A DNA stretch of 64,000 bases from CAWBRT01 sp963814745 (GCA_963814745.1 CAWFEA010000011.1:62001-126000); one strand, 5' to 3'. Positions 1 through 10,130 are shown, counted from the stretch's first letter. The notes: generated by a model not told the origin, from the sequence alone. Translations and numbers: made by a program.

Positions 1-1
1 C

Positions 2-454
2 AGCGGTCCTAACGAGCTGCGCCTTCAGGTTGCGGAGATGGCGCCGGGTAGCGTGGCCCATTTACAGGTAGTCAGCAACGGCACCTCCCACGAAACCGAC
101 GTCAAGCTTGGCGAGTTGCCGGAGAATGCGAGCAAGACGAGCAGCCTCCAGCAAGGCTCGGCAACAGGGCCGCTGGCCGGAGTTCAGGTCGAGGCGCTGA
201 CCTCCGAGACGGCGCAGCAGCTAAATCTGCCCGCGGATACGAAGGGCGTGGTGGTTGATTCCGTGCCGGCGGATTCTGCCGCCGCCGCGGCCGGGCTACA
301 GCGCGGGGATGTCATCCTGCAGATCAATCGCAAACCGGTGACCTCGGTCGGAGAGTACGAGCAGGCGCTCAAGCAGGCCGGGGACAAGCAGGCGATTGTG
401 TTGCTGGTGGAGCGCGGCGGCACAAAGATCTTTGTGGTGGTTGAACCGCAATAG
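2..454 (+). CDS. HtrA/DegQ-family serine protease, C-terminal part (partial at window edge)
   Basis: The reading frame is open from base 2, so the gene enters from outside the window. The visible 150 residues hold the end of one PDZ domain, including the typical LRLQVAEMAPGS stretch followed by KLGELPE, then a linker and a complete second PDZ domain (GVVVDSVPADSAAAAAGLQRGDVILQINRKPV in general form, ending in VLLVERGG). This two-PDZ tail is the usual architecture of periplasmic HtrA/DegP/DegQ proteases, which degrade or refold misfolded envelope proteins. The catalytic His-Asp-Ser domain lies upstream of the window and cannot be checked. The stop is at 452-454, followed by about 250 bp before the next gene. 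Confidence 0.85.
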   Translation, partial: SGPNELRLQVAEMAPGSVAHLQVVSNGTSHETDVKLGELPENASKTSSLQQGSATGPLAGVQVEALTSETAQQLNLPADTKGVVVDSVPADSAAAAAGLQRGDVILQINRKPVTSVGEYEQALKQAGDKQAIVLLVERGGTKIFVVVEPQ

Positions 455-706
455 TCGCTTGTGCATCTGTACTGGCAGCTCCGGTCCGCTGAAGGTCGGC
501 CGCACTGAGGCGGCCCGGCGGACTGGAGTTTGCCGGGAGATTTGAACGGCAAGAGTTGGATGGCGCACCCGGCTCGCTGCAACGGGACGCATGCGACGAA
601 GAGTGATTCGTGAGCATCGAACTAGGTAGGTGTGCTTCACGGGCCAAGTGTAAGTGCGCCACACGCCTTCAGTCGTTGAACCGATTACAAAGGAAGAAGA
701 AAAATC

Positions 707-3365
707 ATGGGACGCATGTCTAAGAAGGTAATTGGAGTCGTCGCTGCTTGCGTACTATTGCCCACGGCCTTGTTGGCCAAGACGAATAACGTCACGCGCG
801 CCACCCTGAAGAATAACTTGCGGGTAGTGGTTATTCGCAACCCCCTGGCGCCGGTCGTCAGCGTTTACCTAAATTACCTGACCGGGGGCGACGAAACGCC
901 CGCCGGATTTCCGGGCATGGCGCACGCCCAGGAACACATGGCCTTTCGCGGTTGTTCGGGCATGACCGGCGACCAGACCGCCGCTATCTTCGCCCAACTC
1001 GGAGGCGACAACGATGCCGATACCCAGCAGAACATAACTCAGTTTTTTGAGACCGTTCCGGCGCAAGATATCGATGTGGCCTTACACATCGGCGCTGCCT
1101 GCATGCAGCAGGTATCGGATTCTCAGGCGGAGTGGGAACAGGAGCGCGGCGCTATCGAGCAGGAAGTCGCACGCGATCTTTCCGACCCCACCTACCGGAT
1201 GGTGATGCGGCTGAATAACGATATGTTTCGGGGCACTCCATACGAGCATGATCCTTTGGGAACGAAGGCATCGTTCGACGCGACCACGGGCGAGATGCTG
1301 AAGAAGTTTTACACCGATTGGTATGCGCCGAACAATGCGATCCTGATCATTGCCGGCGACGTTGATCCCCAGAAAACCCTGGCCGAAGTCCGGCAGCTCT
1401 ACGAAGGTATCCCGCAGCGACCGACGCCCGCGCGTCCCCAGGTCAAATTGCCGCCCCTGAAGCCGGAGAGCATTACATTGCCAAGTGACTACCCTTATGT
1501 GTTGACGGCCCTTGCCTTCCGCATGCCGGGTACCGACAGTCCGGACTATGCGGCGGCGCGCGTGCTTGTTGACGTCTTGACCAGCGAGCGCGGGGACGTT
1601 TATGGACTGGTGCCGGCGGGGAAAGCGCTCGATGCCAGCGCCGGGCTGGAAGAAACTTATCCCAAAGCCAGCATGGCGCTCGTCTATGCTTCAGTGCCGG
1701 CGGGAGCAGACGCGACGGCGATGAATCGCACCTTGCATGGCGTGGTGGCGAACTATGCTGCCAACGGCGTCCCCGGGGAGTTGGTTGCCGCCGCCAAGCG
1801 CAGCGAGATCGCCTCGGCGGAATTCGCGCGCAATTCGATTCCCGGCATCGCCAATTTATGGTCGCAGGCGCTGGCGGCGGAGAAGCGCGAGTCTCCGCAG
1901 CAAGATGTTGAACGCGATAAAAAAAGTTACCGCAGCCGAGGTGAACCGCGTGGCCAAGCAATACCTGAGCCAGGAAATTGCCGTTACCCTGGAGCCGCAG
2001 CCCTCGGGACAACCGGTCGCGGCGAAAGGTTTCGGAGGCGCCGAGAAGCTTACATCTGAGCCCACCAAGCCGGTGGTGCTGCCTGACTGGGCACGGGAGG
2101 CACTCAGCAGACTGGAGGTTCCGAGCTGGAACCTTCATCCGGCCGATATGACCTTGCCCAATGGCGTGCGTCTGATCGTGCAAACCGAGAGATCTACGCC
2201 TACGGTTTCAATTGTGGGAGAGATTCGGGAGCAACCCGATCTGGAAGTGCCGGCAGGCCAGGAGGGCTTGAGCAGCGTTCTGGGCGGAATGTTCTCCTAT
2301 GGGACGACATCGATGGATCGGCTCACCTTCCAGAAAGCTTTGGATGATATCGCCGCCGATGAAGCTGGCGGGTCGCAATTTTCACTCCAGGTGCAACGGA
2401 AGCACTTTGACCGTGGAGTGCAGTTGTTGGCGGACAATGAATTACATCCCCGGTTCGACAATACGGACTTCAACGTCGTAAGGCAGCAAACCAACGACAT
2501 CGTTGCCGGACAGCTAAAGAGCCCCGGGTATCTGGCGCAACGGGCCACGCTCATCGGGCTGCTGCCGAAAGGAGACCCGGAGCTGCGCCAACCAACTCCA
2601 CAGCATGTCAGCGCACTCAGCCTGACAGATCTTAGAAATTATTATGAAAAAGCGTACCAGCCTGGCTTAACCACGATTGTGGTTATTGGTGATGTCACGG
2701 CTGACCAGGCCCGCGCCACCATCGAAAAATACTTCGGTGCATGGCATGCGCACGGGCCCAAGCCTCCGACCGATCTGCCGCCGGTGCCGGGCAACCAGCC
2801 GGCAGCCCAGAATGTACCGGATCCCGCGCGAGTGCAGGATGCGGTCGAGCTGGCCGAAGAGTTGCCGATGAATCGGTTCAATCCGGACTACTATCCGTTG
2901 GAGGTCGGTAACCATGTGCTGGGCGGCGGATTCTATGCTACCCGCCTTTACCGCGACCTGCGGGAGCACACTGGCTACGTCTATTACGTCGCTAACGAAT
3001 TAGAGGCACGGAGAACGCGTTCAAGGTTCATCGTGAAATACGAATGTGAGCCCGCCAATGTCTCGAAGGCGCGCGTTCTGGTGGCAAGAGACTTACGAGA
3101 GATGCAGACGACGGAGGTGAGCCCGGCGGAGCTGCGGCAGGCGAAAGCATTGCTATTGCGGCAAATTCCTCTCGCTGAGGCGAGTGAATCGCGGGTGGCG
3201 AACGGTCTTTTGCAGCGCGCGGAAATGGGGCTACCACTGGATGAGCCAGTCCGCGCGGCACGAATCTACAATGCCACGACCGCGGACCAGATACGCGCGG
3301 CATTTGCCAAGTGGATCAGGCCGGAGGACTTCGTGCAGGTGGTCCGCGGGCCAGCGCCACAGTGA
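707..3365 (+). CDS. M16-family zinc peptidase with two M16 units, interrupted by a frameshift near 1913
   Basis: An exported peptidase with a signal peptide (residues 1-24, ending ALLA). The first M16 unit carries the inverted zinc motif HAQEH (residues 73-77) and the downstream acidic ligand region around QERGAIEQE. The second M16 unit, from about base 2110, lacks HxxEH, as is normal for the non-catalytic half of pitrilysin/PqqL-like enzymes. Codons 707-1912 and 1914-3365 lie in different frames. Dropping one base at about 1913 restores a smooth reading (QQDVEAIKKVTAAEVNRVA), typical of the family. As read, the first frame stops at 2059 and the second frame alone opens at 1737. It is either a sequence error or a recent null mutation. 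A purine-rich AAGGAAGAAG sits upstream of the ATG; an alternative start is at 716. Confidence 0.85.
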
Positions 3366-3440
3366 GATTCTTCGTACAAGGGGGATTGAGCGCTAGCAAC
3401 GCGACTCCGTGAGGGTCAACCTTGCGGGGGATGAAAATAG

Positions 3441-3467
3441 AAAAGCCCAACCTTGCGGCTGGGCTTT
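3441..3467. terminator. Bidirectional hairpin terminator between convergent genes
   Basis: AAAGCCCA (3442-3449) pairs with TGGGCTTT (3460-3467), giving a GC-rich stem flanked by A and T runs on both sides. It lies between the end of the M16 gene and the 3' end of the convergent NHL-repeat gene, where a shared terminator is expected. Confidence 0.7.
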
Positions 3468-3585
3468 CAGGTGAAGCATGACAGCTTAGCTGTTACTACA
3501 CGGCCGTGCGTTTCAACGTTACATCGTTGCAGCAGTCAAAGTTGTAGCAATGCCGACCGGAGCGGGCCGGCATTGCCGCGGATAT

Positions 3586-5762
3586 TCAGTTGACCTGCAA
3601 GGGCACCGAGGTCTTTACGGTGACGTAGTCGGTGGTGTCCGTCGGCGTAAAGGTCACGGACAGTGTATGACTTCCTTTCGCCAACACTGCACCTGGCGCG
3701 GGAGAATAAACGAACGTCCCCGGGCACCGATGCGGTTGCGTCCAGTTGGGTGAGGCCCAGTGCTGTCCCGTAGGATATGGTTGCCGGTTTCGTCCAGCTA
3801 ATCGTGGGCGTGATCGGGTTCACTCGTAAAGTGACTGAGGCGGTGACTGTTGAGTAATCCGTCTGATCGCTGGGCGTGAAAGTGACCGACAAAGTCTTGA
3901 GCCCCCCGGTTAACACCGTTCCACTTGCCGGTGTATAGGTGAAGATGCCCGGTACCGGCTTGTAATCGTAACTGGCAGTGGCGTTAAGCTGCTTACTGCT
4001 CAGCGCTATCCCGTAGGCGATTGGCCACGGTTGGGCCCAGTTAATCTTGGGAGTAGCCTGGTTGACTTGCAGAGTCACCGAGGCCGTGGCCGATGTGTAG
4101 TCAGCAGAGTTGCTAGGCGTGAAAGTGACCGAGAGAATATGTGTGCCCGCGGGCAGCACTGTCTTAGCCGCGGGCGAGTATACGAAGCTGCCCGGCACGG
4201 ACGTGGTTGCGTTGAGTTGGGTGTGGCTAAGCACGGTGCCGTAGGTGATGGCAGCCGGCGTCTGCCAGCTAATCGTGGGAGTAGCCGGAGTGCCGTTGCC
4301 CTGCAAAGCAATGGTTCGGGTGGCTGGGTGCGCGTTATCGGTGAGAACGACGCTGCCGTTGATGCTGCCGGTTGTCTTCGGCGTGAACTCGACGCCGAGG
4401 ATGTAGTTTGCCGCTGGAGCAAGAGTCTGGCGGATTGAACCGGATGACGTAGTTGAGCGGACCAGAGGGAAGCTGGTTGACGTGCTGGCCGGACTGATCG
4501 TCAGCGAGGTATTGCCAAGGTTCAGCACTTCGACGTCCTGCGGCGCGCTCGTAGTGCCGTACGTGGTGTTGGGAAAGGTGAGCGAGGGCGCGTTCGAGAC
4601 ACTTACCTTGCGAATGGCGTGATTGTAATCGTCCGCTATGTAAAGGTTGCCCCTGCCGTCCACCACGATGTCAACCGGACCCCACATCTCCGCACTGGTC
4701 GCGGGGCCGCCGTCGCCGCTGTAGCCTGCGATGCCATTGCCGGCGACCGTCGTGATGTTCCCGTTCGGCGTCACCTTGCGAATCCGGCCGTTATTGTCGC
4801 CTTCCGTAAAGTTGCCGGAATCCGGGATGTAGAGATTGCCGGCCGCGTCCGTCGCCGTGCCTCCAATGCCCCAGGCCGAAGCCAAATTCAAGGTGGCTTG
4901 GGTGGCGGGGCAGCCGTCACCGAACTGATCTATGGCCTGTGCACAGATTTGACCGCCGGGCGGCAAGCCGGCAACCGTCGTGATGATCCCGGCTGGATTG
5001 ATCATGCGGATGGCGTTATTGCCCGAATCCGTAATGTAAATATTGCCGGGGCCGTCCAGTCGAACGGTCGTCGGATAGTACAGTTTCGCGGCTGTAGCCA
5101 AACCGCCGTCCCCGAAGTAACCCTGCCCATTGCCGCCTGCAATAGTGGTGACGACGCCGGCCGGGGTGACTTTGTAAACTGTGCTGACGTAGGAACTAGC
5201 AGCGTAGATATTGCCGGCAGCGTCCACCCCCACGCCGTTAGGGTAGCTCAGACCCACGGTGCTGAGAGCCATCGTACCGCCTACCGCCGTGGACATCGTG
5301 CCCGGACCAAACGCCACCACCGGCCCGGTGCCGAGGCCGTAAAGGGGAGCCGCGATCAACGTGTTGCCAAGCAGATCGCTCAACACCACCCCTCCCATCC
5401 GTGGGCCGGGAAGCGTCGGCAGGAACTGCACTTGCACCACGCATGTCTTGCCGGTGGTCCCACTGGCGCAAGTAGTCCCGCCGGGTACTACCGTGAAGTC
5501 CAGATTCGGCGCACCCTCGGTTACCACCGAGACGTTGCCCAGCGTGACCGCACCCGAAACGGTGAAAGATAGATTCTTCTTAGCGCTCTTGGTTCTTACC
5601 GCGACCGAACCAAAATTAATCGTTTGCGGGTTCACGGACACGCCGGTGGAACCCCAGGCCAGTGGCGCTCACTTGCTGGGCGAGCCCCAGCCATAGAAGA
5701 CAGAACAAGACACTTAGAGAAATACGACGGCGAACCGTTATTGGAAAATTGATGGGCAGCAT
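3586..5762 (-). CDS. Exported NHL-propeller protein with Ig-like repeats, two frameshifts
   Basis: The start at 5762 is chosen because AAGGAG lies about 10 bases ahead and the first 35 codons give a clear signal peptide (hydrophobic VLFCLLWLGLAQQVSA). One extra base near 5650 moves translation into the main frame, which begins GVSVNPQTINFGS, an ASPM/SPD-2/Hydin-like Ig domain. NHL repeats with YVDAAGNIY-type blades follow (about bases 4600-5250), then a second ASPM-like domain and three tandem Ig-like repeats, each starting near ISW and ending near ASVTLQVN. The third repeat is broken by an extra base in the C run 3718-3721; past it the repeat continues normally to a TGA at 3586-3588. Such proteins are common cell-surface or secreted proteins of Acidobacteriota; no enzymatic role is visible. 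Confidence 0.8.
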
Positions 5763-6263
5763 CGATGAAGGCTCCTTTATCCTGACAGACGTTTGTGTGG
5801 ATATTTCCGTCCTCGGGCGGGCTTGACTGCTCGGGAGGACAAACGAGGCCAGGGCAAAGGCCGACGCGAGACTAAATGGGGGGAAGGGCGTTGGTCGTTC
5901 ATGTAGTACCCCGGCAAAAGCGAAAATCGTGCATCGCTACTTCGGGCCCAGGGACCGGTCTACAAATCCAACTTCTAGGAAAACAGAAAGAGGCAAGTAC
6001 AAGATTCGAGCACTACCCCGAAAGCCGATTTGCTCGAACAGAAGCGCTGATTTTTTTGTCAGCGCGGTTTCCCGTCAACGCTGGCCGAGAGGCGCGCTGC
6101 CATCGACAGCGTGCTGCGTTCACAAAGGAAATTTTGGGGGCCTAACTGGGGATCATAGGCGCGGAGGGTACGCGCCGAACCGAGGGGAGTGCAGACTATC
6201 CCCCATAAACTGCAGAAACCCATTAAGAATGCGAAGCCAGCTTCTTCAGCGACTCACAAACTA
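5763..6263. other. Intergenic stretch with no supported gene
   Basis: The interval separates the divergent start of the NHL gene from the IS630-type element. Short open frames on the plus strand (for example 5876-6145) have no recognisable protein signature or ribosome site. A TA dinucleotide at 6262-6263 is the left target duplication of the element. Confidence 0.5.
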
Positions 6264-7307
6264 GAGCATTTTCATATTGCCTGTAGACCGTATCCGCAGT
6301 GAGCGAACCAGGCGATGGCGTTTTCAGCCGTGATCGCATTGAGCGCTTCGGCCACCGCGCTTTCCAGAGCTTCGGTCGTGCGCGCCTTCAGCGAGCGCAG
6401 CCTCTGCTTCACCTTCGACCAGGCTGGTTCAATCGGGTTCAGGTCCGGGGAGTAGGGCGGCAGATACAGCAGCCGCGCCCCGGTCGCTTCGATCAACTCG
6501 CGTACCCCGGCCACTTTATGGGCGGAGAGGTTGTCCAAGATTACTCCTTGGCCCGGCCGGAGCCGAGCACACAACGCCTGTTCCACATAGGCCAGGAAGA
6601 TGTCGCCATCGGTCGGCTCCGGGATGGTCATCGGCGCCTGCAGGCCGCGGGTGGTCAGTGCCGCAAACATGGTGAGCGTTTGCCCGTGACTCTGCGGGGT
6701 CGCTTCCCGCACCCGTTGGCCGCGCGGAGCGCGACCCCAAGAGCGCGTCATCTGGGTGGTGGCCCCGCTCTCGTCCAGAAAGACCAGTCGCTCAATCTCG
6801 ATCGCGCCGATCTCGGCCCACCACGCTTGCCGCCGCCGCTGCGTCTCCTCGCTGTCCTGCTCGGCGGCGTGGAGCGACTTTTTTTGAGCCGCAGCCCCAG
6901 TTGCCGGACCACCACCGCCCACAGCCAGCCCACGCTCAAACGCAGTCGCGGTGCTCTCTCCAGCCGTTGTCGCAGTTCCTCGAAGCTGACATCGGGTTGC
7001 TGCCGCACCTGCTCCCGGATCCAGTCCCGCACCGCCGCCGTCACCTGGCTGACCCGCCCAGCTCGCTGCCGGACCGCAGCCTCCACCTCCCCGGTCCGCC
7101 TCCGCCGCGCGGAAATCTTCTTGGCCCAACCCACACTGACCCGAAATCGCTCCGCTACTTCCGCCAGATTCCTATCCCCGGCGTCGTAGGCCTGAAAGAA
7201 CTTCCGCCGCAAATCGTTCGAGTACGCTCGTGGCATCGGGTGGAGCGGACAATCGCCACCCGCAGCTTACCCCAATTACTCGGTCTACATGTTTACTGAA
7301 AATGGTC
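6264..7307 (-). mobile_element. IS630-type insertion sequence, complete, 1044 bp
   Basis: The ends are imperfect 27-bp terminal inverted repeats: 6264-6290 and 7281-7307 match at 20 of 27 positions, with an outer GAGCATTTTCA/GACCATTTTCA block and an inner TGTAGACCG block. A TA dinucleotide flanks each end (6262-6263 and 7308-7309), the target duplication expected for the IS630/Tc1 group. The element contains one transposase split over two frames. The transposase stop codon lies inside the left inverted repeat. It sits between the NHL gene and an integrase remnant. Confidence 0.9.
6272..7236 (-). CDS. IS630-type transposase, two frames joined at an A7 slippery run
   Basis: The first frame (7236 to 6748) carries an N-terminal helix-turn-helix (SNDLRRKFFQAYDAGD, then AEVAERFRVSVGWAKKI) and a second winged-helix region. 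The second frame, entered near 6880, carries the DDE catalytic core: LVFLDESG, VILDNLSAHK and the LPPYSPDLNPIEPAWSKVK block with its final Glu. The frames meet at seven consecutive A residues on the coding strand (6879-6885). Slipping back one base there turns CTC AAA AAA into the AAG TCG CTC frame. A -1 slip at such a run is the known way several IS630 and related elements make the fused protein, so the split is probably programmed rather than damage. Confidence 0.88.
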
Positions 7308-7351
7308 TAAAATCCCACTGGATCGGAACGTATCAAATTTGTCGCGAAATT

Positions 7352-7764
7352 TCACGCTCCGGCCGTCAACTCCGGTTTCGCCGTCAGCTCCGAGTAGATG
7401 GCATCGAGCGTCTGCTTGACGCCTGCCTCGATCGGCTGCATGTAGACGTTGACGATAGTGTCTGCCTTGCCGTGCCCTAAAACGCCTTGCCCATCTTTGA
7501 TGCCGCCCTTGGTCAAGGCCAGCGTCGCCATCGTGCGCCGCAACACCTGGCGATTCAGCTCGCCAACCCCAGCTTTTCGCCCAGCTTCTTCAGCACCCGC
7601 GCGCGATAGTTGTCGGTGCGGATAAAGCCGTTCTTCTTCGCCCCGTTGTGCTTCCGCGAATTGGGGAAGATAATCGCACGCAATAGCGCAGGGGCGGTGT
7701 AGCCTTGATATTGAACCTTGCTGGGATTTCTGGGCTTTATGCAGCAGCTCATCCTGAAACTCAA
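7352..7764 (-). pseudogene. Tyrosine recombinase (phage-type integrase) C-terminal remnant
   Basis: Two adjoining reverse-strand frames together read like the last third of an integrase. Bases 7764-7555 give FPNSRKHNGAKKNG and DNYRARVLKKLGEKLG. Bases 7549-7352 give NRQVLRRTMATLALTKGG, then the box II LGHGKADT with its His and the candidate nucleophile Tyr in NVYMQP. The frames join around 7550-7556 by a one-base shift. No start or N-terminal core-binding domain is seen upstream, so this is a 5'-truncated, frameshifted relic. LRRT in place of LRHT is also seen in integrases of Acidobacteriota. It lies 45 bp from the IS630 end, suggesting an old integration site or genomic-island edge. Confidence 0.65.
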
Positions 7765-7952
7765 TGGGCTTTAGGTGCAGGAATATTCACGTCCGCAGTG
7801 ATGCTATCGCCACCGTAAACGGGAGCCGGCGGCGCAGTAATACACCAGCATGAAAACCAGTACGGCAAGCATGCCGTTATCGCCGCGCGTATTCCGTCGC
7901 GAAGTATCAGATCTTTCTCGACGCCGGCGGCGTTAGATTCTCCTCAGGATCG

Positions 7953-8735
7953 TCAGACAAGCCCCATAAATTCCTGGTCGCGGGACAGGATTTCCTGACA
8001 ATGCCTGTCGGAGCGCGCGGATGTTCTGTAGCTAACTCCACCGTAAACAATCATTCCAAGGCCAAAGACAGCCATGGCAATGTCCAAGATGCTCCACGCG
8101 GAAAAGCTGAAATAACGGAGCAGCGCCAACCCCGTCACCAGGGTCGCGAGTCCGGTACGGATCAGTGCCAGAGACGTCCGGGCGCGGGCCAGATGCGTTC
8201 TCTGCAGAGAGAGTCGGGTGCGAGTCACCGCCCAACGCGTGCGGGTTTCAGACAGTTCATTCCGCAGCTTGGCGAGTTCGGTTCTGCCGCGCGATAGGGC
8301 GGTGCGTTCGACCGCCATCGAGTTTCGCTGATGGGCCAACCTCGTCCGGTTGACAGCCAGACTCGTTCGTTCCCTGGCCAATTCCGTGCGGAATAGCGCG
8401 ACCTCGGTTCGTTGCTCTGCCAGGGAAGTACGCTGGTGCGACAAATCGGTACGGATGTCGGCGAGTTCGGTGCTGCGCGTCGAGAGCCGCGTTTGCGCCC
8501 GTGTCAGCGAAGTTCTTTCTCTCGCCATCGCGGTTTGGTCTTCCGTGAACTTAGCCGTGACCGTGGAGTACTGCAGCAAGTTCGAGGTGGTTTCGGTGCG
8601 CTGCTTGGCAAGTTCGTTCTGTTCGGCGATAAGCTGAACCTGTTGTTCCTCGCAACGGACAGCCTTCTCAATCGATTCTTTGATTTCCTCAAAGATTGCA
8701 CCGGGGTTGGTCGTAGGTAGCTGCGCCTGACTCAT
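7953..8735 (-). CDS. DUF202-like membrane protein with 20 tandem xxRTxLA heptads
   Basis: A 260-residue protein. Residues 1-64 are soluble and partly helical. Residues 65-204 are 20 consecutive, gap-free seven-residue units of the form xxRTxLA or xxRTxLS, such as RERTSLA, VNRTRLA, EQRTEVA and LFRTELA. The last units merge with a hydrophobic stretch (LIRTGLATLVTGLALL) that matches the start of the DUF202/YidH transmembrane domain, whose signature is ERTxLAxxRT. A second membrane segment (DIAMAVFGLGMIVYGGV) follows, then a short charged tail. I infer a long rigid helix anchored in the membrane by a DUF202 module. The ATG overlaps the stop of the upstream gene (TAATG), with AGGAGG seven bases ahead, so the two are translationally coupled. 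Function unknown. Confidence 0.8.
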   Translation of the reverse strand: MSQAQLPTTNPGAIFEEIKESIEKAVRCEEQQVQLIAEQNELAKQRTETTSNLLQYSTVTAKFTEDQTAMARERTSLTRAQTRLSTRSTELADIRTDLSHQRTSLAEQRTEVALFRTELARERTSLAVNRTRLAHQRNSMAVERTALSRGRTELAKLRNELSETRTRWAVTRTRLSLQRTHLARARTSLALIRTGLATLVTGLALLRYFSFSAWSILDIAMAVFGLGMIVYGGVSYRTSARSDRHCQEILSRDQEFMGLV

Positions 8736-9571
8736 TAGCTCGCCTCCTGCTGCTTAAGCTCCAACTCGAAATCCGTCAAATAGCCTTCCGTGTAGCCAAC
8801 CTCCCGGACCCCTGGAACGGCGTTCGCAACCTCCAAAACAGCGGACGAGTCTTCGGGCTCAAGGTATGGGCCTCGTAGATCGATTTGGCCATCCTGGGCC
8901 GTCGCTCCGATCTCCAGGCTGGCGGTTCTGGGATTGGTGATGAGTGCCGCCAGAACCTTTGTGGAAAGATAGGTGTTCTCCAACTCGCTCAGAGACTCCG
9001 CCGTAGGCTGAAATTCGTTCTGCTCGCCCAGCCGCAGGAAAAGCGCGCAGGCGGAGCAATGCGAGACCCGGCCGAGGTTGACACACAGGTCGAACTGCAG
9101 CGGATCGCAAAGGTTCTTGCCGTAGACGAAACGCGCCCAGCGGCTGCGCTCCTCGTCCACTTGACGAATGTGCTCGCGGGCATCCTGGGCGGTGAACTTG
9201 TCGTCGGCCATCAGGTGGGCGACGCGGAGTTCCAGAGGCGCGATGACGCGCGCCCGAATGATGTGCGAAGGAACCGGGGAAAGCAATAGATGGCCGGAGT
9301 AGCCAAAATAAGCGATGTTTCCTCTGCGCACGTGCTCAAGCAGGGCCAGCCGCATCAGGATTTTGTATGGCTTGCGCGCGGCGCTGAACGCCGCGTAGTT
9401 CTGCATTGCCCGGGAAATGCCGGCGACAACCCGATTGGCGATTTCGCCATTGACGTTTACCGCATCGAGCAGGTCCTCGCGTGTCAGACAGGTTAACCCT
9501 TGCCGCGACAAACAGTCCGCAATGAGCCGCCCTCCAGAGTATGAGCCTCTGGAGACAAGAAACACGGGCAT
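8735..9571 (-). CDS. Cytidylate-kinase-like protein with C-terminal BON-like domain
   Basis: The start at 9571 (MPVFLVSRGSYSGG) is supported by GGGAG six bases upstream; a longer frame to 9628 has no such site. The N-terminal 190 residues resemble the cytidylate kinase-like family: a glycine-rich loop SRGSYSGGRLIAD without the usual P-loop lysine, an AYFGYSGHLLL strand, and an IRQVDEERSRWARFVYG lid-like segment. The C-terminal 75 residues (LEIGATAQDGQIDLRGPYL, VPGVREVGY) look like a BON domain, a module linked to phospholipid or envelope binding. It is the first gene of a two-gene operon with the heptad-repeat DUF202 protein. The kinase activity is uncertain because the lysine is missing, although that is usual for this family. 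Confidence 0.75.
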   Translation of the reverse strand: MPVFLVSRGSYSGGRLIADCLSRQGLTCLTREDLLDAVNVNGEIANRVVAGISRAMQNYAAFSAARKPYKILMRLALLEHVRRGNIAYFGYSGHLLLSPVPSHIIRARVIAPLELRVAHLMADDKFTAQDAREHIRQVDEERSRWARFVYGKNLCDPLQFDLCVNLGRVSHCSACALFLRLGEQNEFQPTAESLSELENTYLSTKVLAALITNPRTASLEIGATAQDGQIDLRGPYLEPEDSSAVLEVANAVPGVREVGYTEGYLTDFELELKQQEAS

Positions 9572-10130
9572 AGTCTTCTCCCTACAAAAGGAATTTCCCG
9601 CTTTGAGTGGTGCAATGATACCGCGCACGGAGGGTTTTGTAATAGGATGAACGCCTCATTTGCTAGCCGCATCGATATCTGTATCGTGAAATCGAGATCT
9701 AAGATGGAAGGACGACGTGCAGTGGAGCTAATTCGGCTTCCGGCGCAACCTTGCGCTTAGGGCTGAATCCGCGCATCGAAAGCTGGCGGCCATTTCTACA
9801 GAGTTGACGTCGGTGCGTCCCGTGCTCCTGGTGATCCAGCCTTGCGAAAAGCCGTTTAGCACGCTGGTAAGAGAAAACTGGCCAATGACGTGGCGGCTTT
9901 TTGCTGCCGGGCTCTTGCCGGCAAGCTCGGAAGCGCGGAGCGGGAACGCGGTTCCGCGGTTGCTGATCGCCATGGAATACAGCTTGCTTCCGCCACCGCG
10001 CTAATTCATAATGCCTGTCGAAAATGCCGGTGAGATTGTTTTAGGCGGCGCGAGGCAGTGGTATTGCTCCGCTGCGGCTCGAACGCGATTGCCGGGACGG
10101 GTTGTTGAACCGTACGTCGGGAGAAACGAA
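9572..10130. other. Intergenic stretch between divergent genes, no supported gene
   Basis: This gap lies upstream of both the kinase-like/DUF202 operon (minus) and the MFS gene (plus), so it should hold both promoters. Short frames such as 9804-10004 on the plus strand show no family features. Nothing else was recognised. Confidence 0.4.

Noticed and set aside
4619..5572. 317-residue plus-strand open frame
   Set aside because: Antisense to the NHL repeats; its regular pattern mirrors the repeats on the other strand.
5821..5950. Possible GEMM (cyclic-di-GMP) riboswitch near a GGGCAAA string
   Set aside because: Only one short string fits; the conserved second half, the tetraloop and a downstream gene on that strand are missing.
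6748..7236. Treating the first IS630 frame as a separate gene
   Set aside because: The two frames meet at an A7 run and together make a full-length IS630 transposase, so they are described as one slip-joined product.
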